From: Maribacter huludaoensis
GTDB taxonomy: Bacteria; Bacteroidota; Bacteroidia; Flavobacteriales; Flavobacteriaceae
NCBI RefSeq assembly: GCF_029350945.1
Contig: NZ_JARKMS010000002.1
Coordinates: forward strand, 763,376-827,375
Direction of reading: 5' to 3'
Length of the DNA stretch: 64,000 bases
This document shows, piece after piece, positions 10,614-20,984 of this stretch (the stretch's first letter is position 1; every line of letters starts with the position of its first letter). Under the pieces are notes generated by a model. The model worked only from the letters and a program-made list of their open reading frames with translations, ran no database searches and was not told the DNA's origin. The translations under genes and the position numbers were made by a program.

Positions 10614-10966
10614 ACTTATTTATTTAAATTATCCTTCAAGAGTTAAAAGAGACTGTCTGAAATAGGCAGTCTTTTTTATTATTCAGTACAACTGATATTT
10701 GAAAAATATATTTGTTTTGATGTTTATTAATTGAATCATTTTTTAGGTAGATTTAGATAAAGTGCATACAGATTAATAGGGGGGTATAAATTTATTTGGC
10801 AAATACTATATTCAAAAAACAGAATAAATTATTGAAAAAGATATGTGAAATTAATTGCTAAATAACGGTCGCTTCAAAATAATATTAGCGTTTGGTTGTA
10901 ATTGAAATTTGGTTAAGTATCATCTTATCAGAAATAAAATATTGATATAATTTAGCGGTTACATTC
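10614..10966. other. Intergenic region, convergent gene ends
   Basis: This gap separates the 3' ends of the PL28-like gene and the beta-propeller gene. It holds the + strand terminator at its left end. The remainder is AT-rich. A partial operator-like string (CAGTACAACTGA near 10685) lacks the GGATG half and any promoter role. I see no other feature. Confidence 0.5.
10650..10677 (+). terminator. Rho-independent terminator of the PL28-like gene
   Basis: An 8-bp stem, AGACTGTC paired with GGCAGTCT (one G-T wobble) around a 7-base loop, is followed by a T6 run, 37 bases after the stop codon. Confidence 0.8.
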
Positions 10967-12067
10967 TTAAACCCTTTCTAATTTTATAGGATAGCTGTTA
11001 TTGGCATTCCATTGACATACGTATAAATTTTCATCATTATCAACACAAACATCATGACAGTGTTTAAATATTTGTTCTTTTTGAACCATTCTTTCTAATT
11101 GACCATTTTTATATTGTGGTTTAACACCGCCTGGGTTTGAAACTACCTTGCCGTTTTTATTTAAAATGGTAACAAAACCAGATTTTGGACTTGTTCGTGT
11201 TGGGTGTGTATTCATATCACCTTCTTCAAAATCTGTCTCAGAAGACCAACATACACCGGCATAGAGGTTTCTATTGTGAATTACAGGTCTGCATACAAAA
11301 GCCCCGGGTAAATCTATTTGCTCAATAAATATACCGTCAAGTGTAAAACGCTTAAAACAATTTGCCGCCCTAGAAGTTATCAATAAAGTGGGAAGTCCTT
11401 TTTCTCTATAATCTATACAGACGCCATGTGCTGTTTGAAACTGATTTTGACCAGTACCGCGTCCTTCTCCAATTTTACGTATAAATTCACCATCTTTAGT
11501 AAATTGTAATATATAGTTAGAACCGTAACCATCAGCTATATAAATATCGCCATTAGGGGCAATGGCACTTTCTGTGGGTTTAAAATTGTCATTGACATTA
11601 TACGCACCATATTTTGATGGATGGCCTATAATCATTAATTCTCTGCCGTCTGTAGTGGTTTTGATTAGGCTTTCTCCTTTAGAATCACATATGAACAAAA
11701 AGTCTTCTGAGCCATCGTTCCATAAAGATAGACCATGACCACCATTATAGCGAATACCCCAAGCATCTAAAAGTTTACCGGATTTGTCATATATTAAAAC
11801 ATTGTTATGGGTATCATCACCAACCATGATGAGTCTACCTTGAGAATCCATAACCATTTCATGACAGTTTTTTACAGGCGTACGGATTTTGTCTAAATTC
11901 CCCCAATCTTTATGAACTCGGTATTTGAAATCACCGTGGCCAATAATGGTTTCGTATAATTTTGGTTTTGATTTTATAATATTAAAATGAGGGGTACAAA
12001 CTAATCCTAAGCCTGCTTTTGCAGATCTGTTCAAGAAATACCTTCTATTGATTTCTATTTTTGACAT
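10967..12067 (-). CDS. NHL-type beta-propeller protein with Tat-like signal
   Basis: The 366-residue protein has a twin-arginine-like N-terminus (NRRYFLNRSAKAGLGL), so it is probably exported folded. The rest shows repeated blade-like units with DSxGxL/DxxGxF turns (MDSQGRLIM, YDKSGKLLDAWG, NGDIYIADGYG, TKDGEFIRKIG, DNDENLYVCQWN) and regularly spaced His and Asp residues, as in six-bladed NHL propellers. It closes a three-gene unit with the DUF1501 and cytochrome/DUF1549/DUF1553 genes, separated by only five bases. No enzyme motif is certain. It could bind glycan, act as a sugar lyase/oxidase-type propeller, or be a scaffold for the neighbouring proteins. Confidence 0.82.
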   Translation of the reverse strand: MSKIEINRRYFLNRSAKAGLGLVCTPHFNIIKSKPKLYETIIGHGDFKYRVHKDWGNLDKIRTPVKNCHEMVMDSQGRLIMVGDDTHNNVLIYDKSGKLLDAWGIRYNGGHGLSLWNDGSEDFLFICDSKGESLIKTTTDGRELMIIGHPSKYGAYNVNDNFKPTESAIAPNGDIYIADGYGSNYILQFTKDGEFIRKIGEGRGTGQNQFQTAHGVCIDYREKGLPTLLITSRAANCFKRFTLDGIFIEQIDLPGAFVCRPVIHNRNLYAGVCWSSETDFEEGDMNTHPTRTSPKSGFVTILNKNGKVVSNPGGVKPQYKNGQLERMVQKEQIFKHCHDVCVDNDENLYVCQWNANNSYPIKLERV

Positions 12068-12072
12068 GATGA

Positions 12073-13548
12073 TTATACGTTCTTGGTAATCTGTTCTTTT
12101 GTATTTGGCGTTTTGCCGAATAAATCTAAAATAGGTTCTCCCTTACCGTCTGGTGTGGTATAAAAGGGTCTACTTTCTATTTCATAATGTGTTTGTGAAT
12201 CTATGCCCAAAGCATGATATATAGATTGATGTACCTGATCGATCACTACAGGTTTTTCAATAGAAGCGCATGGTCTTTCATCTGCAGTTTTGCCATACAC
12301 TAGTCCTTTTTTGACGCCACCGCCCCACATTAAGATAGAACTACCATCTGTAAAATGACGATGCATTCCGTAATGCTTTTCATGTTCAATAACATCTGGT
12401 TGATTTACTTGGTTTTTAACAAGTTCTCCTGGTCTACCTTCCATAATGGCATCACGACTAAATTCACTGGCGAGAATTACAAGTGTTCTATCTAAATGAC
12501 CCGTTTCGTCTAAATCCTTTATTAGTTGTGCTATTGGTCTATCTATTAGTGCCTTCATTTTTTTAAGTCGTGTGTGTCCATTTTCGTGGGTGTCCCAACC
12601 TAAGAAAGGTTCATATTCTGTTGATACACTAATGAATCTTCCGCCATTCATGGCTAATCGTTTTGCTAAAAGGCAACCCAATCCAAAACGACCTGTGTTG
12701 TAGGTATCATAAACCTCTTTTGGCTCTTCCGATAAATCAAATATTTTAGCTTCGGGTGAGTTTAGCAGGCGATAAGATTGCTCCATAGACCGCATTAAGG
12801 ATTCTCGCTGATAATCGCTGCCCTGTTCCATTATTTTACTTTTATCGGTCAACTCCTTATAAAGTTTGTAACGTGCCTCGAACCTTTTAAGAGACATACC
12901 TTTAGGAGGTCTAACACTATCAAGACCACTTGAAGGGTCCGGTATTAAAAAAGGACCATATTCCGCACCTAAAAAACCTGCGGAATGAAAAGCCTTCAAC
13001 TCTTCTGATTCTCCCATTGTAAAACGTTGTCCCATAGCTATGAAAGGTGGTACTACGGGATTGGAAGGACCTAATTCTTTAGCTATCCATGCGCCTATGT
13101 GTGGTGCTTGTACCGATTGTGGCGGCTCATAGCACGTATGCCAATGATATTGGTGGCGAGTGTGTAAAATATGACCTAAATCTGCTGATTTATATGATCG
13201 TATAATGGCACCTTTGTCCATAACATTACCAATTGATTGTAGACCTTCTGAAAAATCCAATCCGTCTACAACGGTAGGTGCTTTAGGAAAAGTACTCAAC
13301 ACCCTTTTACTTTCCACCCCTTTTTCATATGGTACATAAGCCTTAGGGTCAAAGGTTTCTGTATGGGCCATGCCACCTGCCATCCAAAGTAATATAACGG
13401 TATCTGCACTAGATGCTATTTTCTGTACTTCTGGAGAACATGAACTTAAAAAACTGGTCACGGGAATAGTTGTAGCTGCTGCCGATAAACTTGCGGCGCT
13501 CATTTTTTTTATAAAATCTCTTCGTGAGTTTTGTGAATCCATTTTCAT
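12073..13548 (-). CDS. DUF1501 family exported protein (sulfatase/phosphatase-like fold)
   Basis: The 491-residue protein starts with a Tat motif (SRRDFIKK, residues 8-15) and an Ala/Ser-rich hydrophobic stretch ending in LSSCSPE, possibly lipidated. The body carries hallmark DUF1501 segments: LLWMAGGMAHTETFDPK near the start, GWDTHENGH in the middle, and ILASEFSRD and HEKHYGMHRH late. The family belongs to the alkaline phosphatase/sulfatase superfamily by fold prediction and is abundant in Planctomycetes beside DUF1549/DUF1553 proteins. Here the same partner lies four bases upstream. The reaction is unknown; it might be a further sulfatase-like hydrolase that lacks a C-x-P-x-R site. A start two codons later (MDSQ) is equally plausible. 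Confidence 0.85.
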   Translation of the reverse strand: MKMDSQNSRRDFIKKMSAASLSAAATTIPVTSFLSSCSPEVQKIASSADTVILLWMAGGMAHTETFDPKAYVPYEKGVESKRVLSTFPKAPTVVDGLDFSEGLQSIGNVMDKGAIIRSYKSADLGHILHTRHQYHWHTCYEPPQSVQAPHIGAWIAKELGPSNPVVPPFIAMGQRFTMGESEELKAFHSAGFLGAEYGPFLIPDPSSGLDSVRPPKGMSLKRFEARYKLYKELTDKSKIMEQGSDYQRESLMRSMEQSYRLLNSPEAKIFDLSEEPKEVYDTYNTGRFGLGCLLAKRLAMNGGRFISVSTEYEPFLGWDTHENGHTRLKKMKALIDRPIAQLIKDLDETGHLDRTLVILASEFSRDAIMEGRPGELVKNQVNQPDVIEHEKHYGMHRHFTDGSSILMWGGGVKKGLVYGKTADERPCASIEKPVVIDQVHQSIYHALGIDSQTHYEIESRPFYTTPDGKGEPILDLFGKTPNTKEQITKNV

Positions 13549-13552
13549 GATT

Positions 13553-16384
13553 TTAATTGATAAATTGAAATTCTGGTGACATTAAAACAGCCCAAAAGGT
13601 ATCTTGTAATTGTTCTGTTTTAGGCGTATTCGTTAACGCACTTAGCATAAGTGATTTTTCTTCATTAGTTGGTGGCCTATTAAATGCTCTTTTATAAACG
13701 TTGTCAATGATTATTGCACTATCGTTGCCATGGTTTTCTAGCCATGATTGTGCTCCTTCTTCTAAAATTGTATTGAAGAATTCTCCATTTGTAAGCTCTA
13801 AAGCTTGCAATAACGTAGCTTGGTCTTCTCTTGATGTAGTTACTATTTCTCTACTTGGCCTACCTAAAGCTTTCATAAAAGGATGCTGTTTTACTAAACT
13901 TGCACGGGTAAATTTCTCATTATGTGGTTTAAACGTAAAATCAAGTAATTGTCCCCAGTTTTTAAAATTGCCGGTACTATAATTCCTAACGTTCATCCAT
14001 GAGCTATCATCGTAATCTATGGCAACCCAATTTCCTTTTGGTAGCTCACGTGAACTTAACCAGGTTTCGTCAGATTTTATGAGTACACTTTTGCCAGACT
14101 CATAATCTAATTTTAAAGCGAACAATATACCGGCAGGGTTTGCTATGATACCACCGTTTTCCCCTATAATGGCTATCGTATTTTTACCCGTTATCAAGAA
14201 TTCGGTTATGTCTATTTTATCTACTGCTTTCCAATTTTTATTTTGAAATATTTTTTCTCCATTAATATACAGTTCATAAGAATTATCGACCGAAATTAGT
14301 ATCGTTCCTTTTTTCAAAGTCTGTTGGGTTACGTTAAACGATTTTCTGAAGTACCTTTTTCCAGGTTCAGGTAGAACCACCCTTTCCAACTCCTCTTCCA
14401 AATGCCAAATTCTTATTGCCTTTATATCATCACCGTTGGGATTAAATGCCGCTTGTGGGTACATTGGTGCAATAATTTGACTTACGGCATCTGAAAATTG
14501 TTCTGCACTAAGCCTGCGTGTTACTGGACCTTTAAACACATATTCTGTCTTTAAATCTTCTTCTTTCTTATAATTGACAATTGGTAATTGGTATACCTTA
14601 GATGTCATTATACGTTTTATTAAGTGTTTTAAATCTGCACCTGAATCAATAAAGTCCGCTGATAGCCAATCAAGCACATTGGCATCCCATGGTGCATTAT
14701 CCATTTCGTCCAAAGGTTCTACGATACCACGCCCCATTAATCGATGCCAAAATCTATTGGTTAGAGTACGGTAGAGCCTTCCATTGTCTCTTTGTACCAT
14801 TACCTCTGCTAGCTTCAGTAATCTATCTTTTACTGTCTTACCTTCAACACTTCCTAATTCAGGATATAGGAAATTGGCTTTTGCCATTTTACCAATAGGT
14901 TTGTCACAACGGTTAAGCTCTAGTATAGAGTCAGAAAAAATTGTTGCAAAACCGTAAGCCTGGTCTAGGGTCAAATTACTTACAAAGCTATTATGGCAAG
15001 AGGCGCATTTAACATTTACACCCATAAGAGATTGTCCAATATTTTGAGCTGCCTGCATTTCTGTTCTTTGACTTGCATTGACTACACCTCTCCATTTTAC
15101 ACCGTTAATAAAGCCTTCTGATCCTTTTATGGGGTTCACCAATTCTGTGACGATCTGGTTATAAGAGTTATTGTCCATCAACGATTTGTACAACCAATCC
15201 GTAATGGGTTGTTTTCCACCAACACTATAATAATCATTGCGTAAAAGATCGTTCCAAAAACTTAGCCAATGCTGTGTGTAATTTTGATTATCGTTAAGTA
15301 AAGAATCTATTAGTTCTTCTCTTTTGTTATTATTGTTGTTCGTTACAAAAGAGTCAACTACTTTAGGTTCGGGTAGTAGACCAATAGCATCCATATATAC
15401 TCTTCTAATAAAAGTTCTATCGTCTATAATCTCTTCCCATTCAATATTGTTATTATCAAAATAAACATCAATTAGTTTGTCTATGGGGTGTGTAATATCT
15501 TGTTGGTTTGGTAAATTGGGTTTTGTCAAAGACAATTCAGCTTCAGGAAATACTTTAAGGGCTTGATTAGACCAATGTGCACCTTCATCGATCCAAAGTC
15601 TAACAAGTTCTATTTCATCTGTAGTAAGTAGTTTGCCTTTGGTTGGCATAACATCTTTATGACCGGCCGGAAGAATAATTCGTTTATAGATTTCACTTTC
15701 TTTTGCATTACCGGGCACAACTGCCAAACCAGTTTCACCACCTTTAAAGACACCGGCTTTATTTTCAAGAACTAATTCACCTTTCTTTTTGTTCTCTCCA
15801 TGACACTGGTAACACTTATGGGCAAAAATACCCCTTACCTCAAGATTTAATTTATTTTTTTGTAAGATAGAAAGTGAATCGGCAGATTTTAAGTCCTGTA
15901 ATAATGCAACTGTATTTTCGTTGTCATATTTTGTATTATTACTTGGTAATACAGCTGTTAAATAATCTTCTCCATGTGTAAGGTTTGCGCCCAAATGACC
16001 TGCTACGCTAAGTAAAACAATTGTTATGGTAAAGATGGATCTATAAAGGGTTAGTTTTTTTGATTTACGTAAACTGTAATTTAAAATTAATGCCGTTGCT
16101 AGAGCGAGTACAGCGGTAGCTATACCAGTATATTGATGGTTATCTACTAAATTACCGGCATAATCTTCTTGTGTTTTTAATAACCATCCTACTATGGCAG
16201 AGAGTATAGCAAAAAAAGCACCAATATATACCATGAACTTAATACCTTCTCTAAGAGAATTTCTTTTGCCTTTAAGGGTAAGTAGTTCTAAAACAAAAGA
16301 AACAACTAATAATCCTATAGGAAAGTGTACCAGCAAAGGGTGCAGCCTGCCTAAAAGTTGAAGTATCCAATTTGAGGTTTCCAT
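13553..16384 (-). CDS. DUF2231-cytochrome c-DUF1549-DUF1553 membrane protein (Planctomycete-type PSD1/PSCyt1)
   Basis: The 943-residue protein has four membrane segments at the N-terminus (about 15-35, 48-68, 85-103, 113-131; DUF2231-like). A cytochrome-c-like domain follows, with a CYQCH haem motif (Cys191, Cys194, His195) and a possible distal Met in VMPTKG. Next come DUF1549 (about 305-520, with a second CASCH motif at 460-464) and a DUF1553 C-terminal part. An inserted beta-sandwich with YELYINGEKIFQNKNWK (near 700) resembles the rhamnose-binding sandwiches of GH78. Function is unknown. Two CxxCH motifs imply covalent haem and electron transfer outside the cytoplasm. It opens the trio and has a PUL operator. 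Such proteins are typical of Planctomycetes and Verrucomicrobia with many sulfatases, so its presence here is notable. Confidence 0.88.
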   Translation of the reverse strand: METSNWILQLLGRLHPLLVHFPIGLLVVSFVLELLTLKGKRNSLREGIKFMVYIGAFFAILSAIVGWLLKTQEDYAGNLVDNHQYTGIATAVLALATALILNYSLRKSKKLTLYRSIFTITIVLLSVAGHLGANLTHGEDYLTAVLPSNNTKYDNENTVALLQDLKSADSLSILQKNKLNLEVRGIFAHKCYQCHGENKKKGELVLENKAGVFKGGETGLAVVPGNAKESEIYKRIILPAGHKDVMPTKGKLLTTDEIELVRLWIDEGAHWSNQALKVFPEAELSLTKPNLPNQQDITHPIDKLIDVYFDNNNIEWEEIIDDRTFIRRVYMDAIGLLPEPKVVDSFVTNNNNNKREELIDSLLNDNQNYTQHWLSFWNDLLRNDYYSVGGKQPITDWLYKSLMDNNSYNQIVTELVNPIKGSEGFINGVKWRGVVNASQRTEMQAAQNIGQSLMGVNVKCASCHNSFVSNLTLDQAYGFATIFSDSILELNRCDKPIGKMAKANFLYPELGSVEGKTVKDRLLKLAEVMVQRDNGRLYRTLTNRFWHRLMGRGIVEPLDEMDNAPWDANVLDWLSADFIDSGADLKHLIKRIMTSKVYQLPIVNYKKEEDLKTEYVFKGPVTRRLSAEQFSDAVSQIIAPMYPQAAFNPNGDDIKAIRIWHLEEELERVVLPEPGKRYFRKSFNVTQQTLKKGTILISVDNSYELYINGEKIFQNKNWKAVDKIDITEFLITGKNTIAIIGENGGIIANPAGILFALKLDYESGKSVLIKSDETWLSSRELPKGNWVAIDYDDSSWMNVRNYSTGNFKNWGQLLDFTFKPHNEKFTRASLVKQHPFMKALGRPSREIVTTSREDQATLLQALELTNGEFFNTILEEGAQSWLENHGNDSAIIIDNVYKRAFNRPPTNEEKSLMLSALTNTPKTEQLQDTFWAVLMSPEFQFIN

Positions 16385-16416
16385 ATGATAAGTCTTTGTC
16401 TTGGTTTGTTGAAAAC

Positions 16417-16462
16417 TAAACTTATCAATATTTTTTTATGACAGTATCCTGTAGTATCTGTA
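16417..16462 (-). promoter_or_regulatory. PUL operator and -7 box for the cytochrome/DUF1549/DUF1553 unit
   Basis: The operator copy at 16445-16462 reads ACAGATACTACAGGATA in gene orientation. A 20-bp spacer leads to TAAGTTTA (16424-16417), 32 bases before the ATG. Confidence 0.7.
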
Positions 16463-16596
16463 TTGGTTTGTTGTAATTAATGTTAAATAGTTATTTTATT
16501 GGGTGTTTTATTGAAATTGCCTCAAATTTCATATTCATTTTTTTCTTTTGGTAAGTAGTATTATGAAAGAGATATAACATGTAGAATTTATACTAA

Positions 16597-18036
16597 TTAA
16601 TCAAACCACTCCTTCTCATAAATTGCACGCATTCTAACCAAGTCTTGTTTAAAGTTGGGGTCATTGGTAAAGTGAGTAGTCTCAAATGGGTCTAGTTCTA
16701 AATTTAATAATTGTTCTTCAATGCCATCTGCATCATAGCGAATGTATTTTAACCCATTAGTATCAATAACCATTTTACCTATTTCACTTTCAACACCCAA
16801 GGTTTCTCGCCATTTAACATTTTTACCTTCAAACAGTGGCCTTAGGCTTTTACCTCTTACGTCTGAAATACCAGTAATATTTGCATAATCACAAACGGTA
16901 GGTAGTATATCTAAACCGTTTGAAATCAAATTTTGATCATTAATTTGACCTTTTGGAATATGGTTTTTCCACATTGCCAATAAGGGAATATTAGCTGATT
17001 CTTCATAAAGGGTAGATTTATGCTCCATACGGTGACTTGCACTCATTTCGCCATGGTCGCTTGAAAATATTATTAAGGTATTTTCTTCTTGTCCGCTTGC
17101 TTTTATGGCATTTAATAATAATTGAACTTCTTTATCTAATACTTCGGTTAGCCTATGATATGCATACCTATGGTGTTTCCAATCATTTTCTGTAAAATTC
17201 TCTCTGGCATTTTTTCTAAAGGGTCTGTCATAAATTAATTTTTTGATGGCCCTTGGCTCATCCTTTTGAGGTTCAAAGTTGGGGGGTAAAGGCGGACAGT
17301 AATCTGTGTAAAATTCAGTTTCACTGATGCCCTCCGGTATTTTCATGGCATTATTCAAGGTAGCAATTTCAACTTTTGCACGTTTAAGTAATAAGGCATC
17401 ATTTGCACTTGTTGCCTTTTCTCTTAAGGCCATGTAGCATATATCATGTGGGTTTATTAATGATACCACCATAAAATAAGGTTTTTTATGCTCCTCATTA
17501 ATAATCTCTACCGCTTTATTTACCAATTCGCCCCGTTCATTGTCAGAGAATTTGTTAAAACCTAGTGTATTAGGTGTTAAAGATTCGGGTAAATGCTCCT
17601 TGCCTCCAAAATACAATTCATAGTTCGCCTTTTTAAGAAAAGATGCAATGGTCGTATTTTTTACTTCTGACGATACCTCAGGTATTTTCATAGAAGCTCT
17701 GTTCTCCCTAACTTCATTTCCCTGATTATCTTTAAAATAACTTGGGAATCTACCTGTCATTAAGCTTACCCTTGCCGGAGAGCAAACCGGGTTGGTCGTA
17801 TATGCTTTTGTAAACCTAATACCGTTATTGGCTATATAATCTATAGCTGGCGTATTTAAATATGTGTTGCCGGCGCAACTCATCATGTTTGCACTCATTT
17901 GATCAACATAAATGTAAATTATGTTGGGTTGCCCATTTTCAACCGACTTGTTTTTATCTTGGCAGGAGGCAATTAGTGAAATAAAAATGGTAAAGAATAC
18001 TGTTTTTATTTTTTTCGGATATTTAATTAAGATCAT
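16597..18036 (-). CDS. S1 sulfatase, lipoprotein
   Basis: The 479-residue formylglycine-dependent sulfatase has a lipoprotein signal (LIASC, Cys25). The maturation signature is CSPAR (Cys85), which fits C-x-P-x-R. Metal and sulfate-site elements are visible: VDQMSA near 43 (the usual first Asp pair is replaced by Asp-Gln), SSDHGE in the second half, and MTGRF after the active site. Such enzymes remove sulfate esters from oligosaccharides once the Cys has been oxidised. It is the last gene of a unit with two more sulfatases and a GH106 enzyme, nine bases after its neighbour. Substrate position (for example rhamnose-3-sulfate) cannot be told from sequence. Confidence 0.93.
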   Translation of the reverse strand: MILIKYPKKIKTVFFTIFISLIASCQDKNKSVENGQPNIIYIYVDQMSANMMSCAGNTYLNTPAIDYIANNGIRFTKAYTTNPVCSPARVSLMTGRFPSYFKDNQGNEVRENRASMKIPEVSSEVKNTTIASFLKKANYELYFGGKEHLPESLTPNTLGFNKFSDNERGELVNKAVEIINEEHKKPYFMVVSLINPHDICYMALREKATSANDALLLKRAKVEIATLNNAMKIPEGISETEFYTDYCPPLPPNFEPQKDEPRAIKKLIYDRPFRKNARENFTENDWKHHRYAYHRLTEVLDKEVQLLLNAIKASGQEENTLIIFSSDHGEMSASHRMEHKSTLYEESANIPLLAMWKNHIPKGQINDQNLISNGLDILPTVCDYANITGISDVRGKSLRPLFEGKNVKWRETLGVESEIGKMVIDTNGLKYIRYDADGIEEQLLNLELDPFETTHFTNDPNFKQDLVRMRAIYEKEWFD

Positions 18037-18045
18037 TATGAAATT

Positions 18046-19479
18046 TTATTTGTTTAAAAAATCTTTGCCCCAATTTTGTCTTAATTCTTTAGAAAGTGAA
18101 TTAACTTTTTGATGATATTCAGGTTTCTCCGCCAAATTATCAAGTTCTAAAGAATCTGTTGAATGGTCAAATAACATTCTTGTATAGGCAGTACCATCAT
18201 CTTTGATCCATTCAGTATAAAATAGATCGCCTTTGATATATGTAATGGCATCTTTGAATTTACTTACTGCCCAATCTTTACTAGATTTTTCACCTTTTAA
18301 AAGAGGGACAAAACTTTTGCCTTGTACGGTTTTTGGAACATTTTCAATATCAACAAGTTCTGCAATACTTGGGTAAATATCTATATATTCTGTTATGGCA
18401 TCTGTTGTTTGTCCACTGGTTTTTCCTGGAACTTTTAGTAGTAAGGGTGTTCTTAAAGCCGTTTCAAATGTGACATGTTTACACCATAATTTATGATCTC
18501 CTAAATTCCAACCATGATCTCCCCAAAGAACAACTATTGTATCATCTTCTAAATCTAAGCGTTTTAACTCGTCTAATACCAAACCAATTTGCGCATCAAC
18601 ATAACTTACGCAAGCATAATAACCATGTATGAGTTCTTTTGCTAAATCATCAGGGATTTCCCCACTTTTAGGAATGTTGCCATAGTTGCGCAATTCTCCA
18701 AAATTATGAAAGGCTTCTCTAGGTGTAGTTTCTGGTTGTACATAACTTTGAGGTAATTTTATTTCGTTTCTATTATAAAGGTCCCAATATTTTTTTGGTG
18801 CAGTAAACGGTAGGTGTGGCTTCATAAAACCTAGAGCCAAGAAAAAAGGTTTTTTCTCGTTTTTCAGCAATTTTAGGTCGGCAATACCTTTTTGGGCAAT
18901 TTTACCATCAAAATAAGCGGTGTCATTAACTTCTGCCATTTCAAATGCGGTAGCTCCTGCAACGGCTAGATTGGCATTACCATTTTCTTCAATATTTTTT
19001 TTAAGTTGATAATTACGAATATTACCGTCAGGAAACCAAATGGCATCCCAAGCTAAACTATCATCATCTATTTGATGATAAATTTTACCGTTTGATCGTG
19101 TTGTATAACCATTTTGTTTAAGAAACTTAGGTAATGAAGTAGCAAAGGGTACGTCCACATCTGCTCTAGTGCTATAATCAATGAAACGATTTCTTGTAGG
19201 TCTCATACCAGTAAGTATGCTTGCTCTTGATGCACCGCATACCGGTATATTACAATATGCTCGGTTAAAGACTAAACTTTCACTGGCCAATTTGTTCAAG
19301 TTTGGTGAAATTATGTGTTTGGCACCATAAAAATTTAATTCTGGGCGCAGATCATCAACTGCAATGAACAATATGTTTTTCGGTTTTTTATCTTCGGTTA
19401 CAATAGGTTTATTATTTTCATTTTTACATGAAAATAATAAGGTCGCCAAAAATAATATGATATATAAAAATCTATTCAT
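18046..19479 (-). CDS. S1 sulfatase, iduronate-2-sulfatase-like, with C-x-A-x-R active site, lipoprotein
   Basis: The ATG chosen gives 477 residues starting [10 protein letters not shown] with a lipoprotein signal (LLFSC). A longer TTG-started frame (to 19509) would overlap the upstream gene and push the signal peptide inward, so I reject it. [12 protein letters not shown], a CGASR maturation site (Cys81), [14 protein letters not shown] and [11 protein letters not shown] mark the iduronate-2-sulfatase-like group. The site has Ala where Pro is usual. C-x-A-x-R is tolerated in some sulfatases, but how efficiently it is matured here is unknown. It closely resembles the enzyme at 24.6-26.0 kb in its middle section. 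It lies 16 bases after the preceding sulfatase gene in the same unit. Confidence 0.92.
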   Translation of the reverse strand: MNRFLYIILFLATLLFSCKNENNKPIVTEDKKPKNILFIAVDDLRPELNFYGAKHIISPNLNKLASESLVFNRAYCNIPVCGASRASILTGMRPTRNRFIDYSTRADVDVPFATSLPKFLKQNGYTTRSNGKIYHQIDDDSLAWDAIWFPDGNIRNYQLKKNIEENGNANLAVAGATAFEMAEVNDTAYFDGKIAQKGIADLKLLKNEKKPFFLALGFMKPHLPFTAPKKYWDLYNRNEIKLPQSYVQPETTPREAFHNFGELRNYGNIPKSGEIPDDLAKELIHGYYACVSYVDAQIGLVLDELKRLDLEDDTIVVLWGDHGWNLGDHKLWCKHVTFETALRTPLLLKVPGKTSGQTTDAITEYIDIYPSIAELVDIENVPKTVQGKSFVPLLKGEKSSKDWAVSKFKDAITYIKGDLFYTEWIKDDGTAYTRMLFDHSTDSLELDNLAEKPEYHQKVNSLSKELRQNWGKDFLNK

Positions 19480-19495
19480 GTTACATCTTTTATGT

Positions 19496-20956
19496 CTACC
19501 AATGTTCAATTATGGTATAGTCCTCTTTTTGCAATGTGTTTTTTAGTGAATCGGCAATTTGTCGTGTTGGCGTATTTTGATCCAACTTAAATCCTTTATT
19601 TCCACTAGGAGTTATAATGGGCATATTACCGGCAATTTTATTAAGAATATCGCCTTGAGAATTCATCCAACTGAACATTTTTTTTGAAAGGGTGTCTTTT
19701 ACTGATTTTAATTCTTCAACATTTGCCAAGTTGTGCTGTTCAAATGGGTCGTTCTCAATATCATATAACTCTTCAAATGGTTCATTTTTAAATTTATTTG
19801 CCCCTCTTTTTATAAAGTAATCTACATATGTTTTTCCCGTGAGATTATTCTCTACTACTTCTAGAGAATTAAAGTTTCTAATGTATTTGTATTTCTTGTT
19901 ACGAATCATTCTTGACGGGAAAATTTCTGAATTCAGTATATTTTGGTTGGTTCTAACACCGTATACATATTCGTTTATTTCAACATCCTTACCCTGAAGT
20001 ATTGGTAGAAAACTTTTGCCATCCATATCTGGCATAGCTTTTCCGCCTGCAATATCCAAAAAGGCGGGGAGTACATCTGTGTAATGAACAAGTTGGTCAG
20101 AGACTGTGCCAGCCTTTATTACCTTTGGCCAACGCATTACTAAGGGTACTTTAAGACCAATATCCTTAACAGTGAATTTGCCAGAAACACCATGATCTGC
20201 ACTATAAATAAAAAGTGTATTGTTACTTAAGTACGTGTCAACTAAATTTAAAACACGTTCTAGTTGCGTATTATCTTCTTTTATACTTCTATAGTAACCT
20301 GCTTTAGACTTTACATATTCTGGGTCTGTCTTTTTATCCTCATTAAATGGATAGAATTTAATATCCTCTGCTTTAGGGTTATCAACTTCAAAATATTTTC
20401 CGTGCGGATATTTTGAGGTTATGAACATACAAAATGGTTTAGTCTTATTTTTTAAATAATTTTCTATGCTATCTAACGGAATGTAATCTCTTGGTACGTT
20501 TTCCTTAGGTACTGGTTCCCATTCTCTATCCCATTGATAAACATTAGAGGGTTTTACATGACTTTTTCCGGCCAATACTACTTCATACCCCAATTTTTTC
20601 ATGTGGTCGGTAACACTTTCAATGGTTGGTCTCGTAGCAGTATGATTGGCAAAACAACCATTCTTTAATGGATATTTTCCTGTAAAGAGTTGAGATCTAC
20701 TTGGTGCACAAATTGCTTGACCGGTAAACGCATTTGTGAACAATAAACCTTCTTGAGCTAAACGGTCTACGGCAGTTGTATGTACTTTTTCATTACCATA
20801 GCAACCATAATCATATACATCTTGGTCATCTGCCAAATAGAAAATGATATTGGGCTGAGCTGGGTTATCTAATGTTACTTTATTTATTTTATACTCCTTA
20901 CATGAGGTGATAATTACGAATGCCAAAAGAATTGTTATGACTTTTGATTTTTTCAT
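19496..20956 (-). CDS. S1 sulfatase, lipoprotein
   Basis: The 486-residue sulfatase has a lipoprotein signal (IITSC, Cys19). [14 protein letters not shown] carries the Asp pair for the metal, CAPSR (Cys83) is the maturation site, AGKSH follows, and [11 protein letters not shown] supplies the C-terminal half of the metal site. It lies 28 bases after the GH106 gene and 16 bases before the next sulfatase start. Three consecutive sulfatases behind a rhamnosidase suggest stepwise removal of differently placed sulfates before or after rhamnose release. The substrate is not determinable here. Confidence 0.93.
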   Translation of the reverse strand: MKKSKVITILLAFVIITSCKEYKINKVTLDNPAQPNIIFYLADDQDVYDYGCYGNEKVHTTAVDRLAQEGLLFTNAFTGQAICAPSRSQLFTGKYPLKNGCFANHTATRPTIESVTDHMKKLGYEVVLAGKSHVKPSNVYQWDREWEPVPKENVPRDYIPLDSIENYLKNKTKPFCMFITSKYPHGKYFEVDNPKAEDIKFYPFNEDKKTDPEYVKSKAGYYRSIKEDNTQLERVLNLVDTYLSNNTLFIYSADHGVSGKFTVKDIGLKVPLVMRWPKVIKAGTVSDQLVHYTDVLPAFLDIAGGKAMPDMDGKSFLPILQGKDVEINEYVYGVRTNQNILNSEIFPSRMIRNKKYKYIRNFNSLEVVENNLTGKTYVDYFIKRGANKFKNEPFEELYDIENDPFEQHNLANVEELKSVKDTLSKKMFSWMNSQGDILNKIAGNMPIITPSGNKGFKLDQNTPTRQIADSLKNTLQKEDYTIIEHW

Positions 20957-20984
20957 TTTACGACGCTTATTATTTACAAATTTT

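Noticed and set aside
10680..10695. CAGTACAACTGA after the PL28-like gene
   Set aside because: It shares only half of the operator, lacks GGATG, and sits between convergent gene ends where no promoter is needed.
19480..19509. TTG-started extension of the C-x-A-x-R sulfatase
   Set aside because: It would precede the signal peptide with a polar segment and overlap the upstream sulfatase; the ATG at 19479 is directly followed by a lipoprotein signal.
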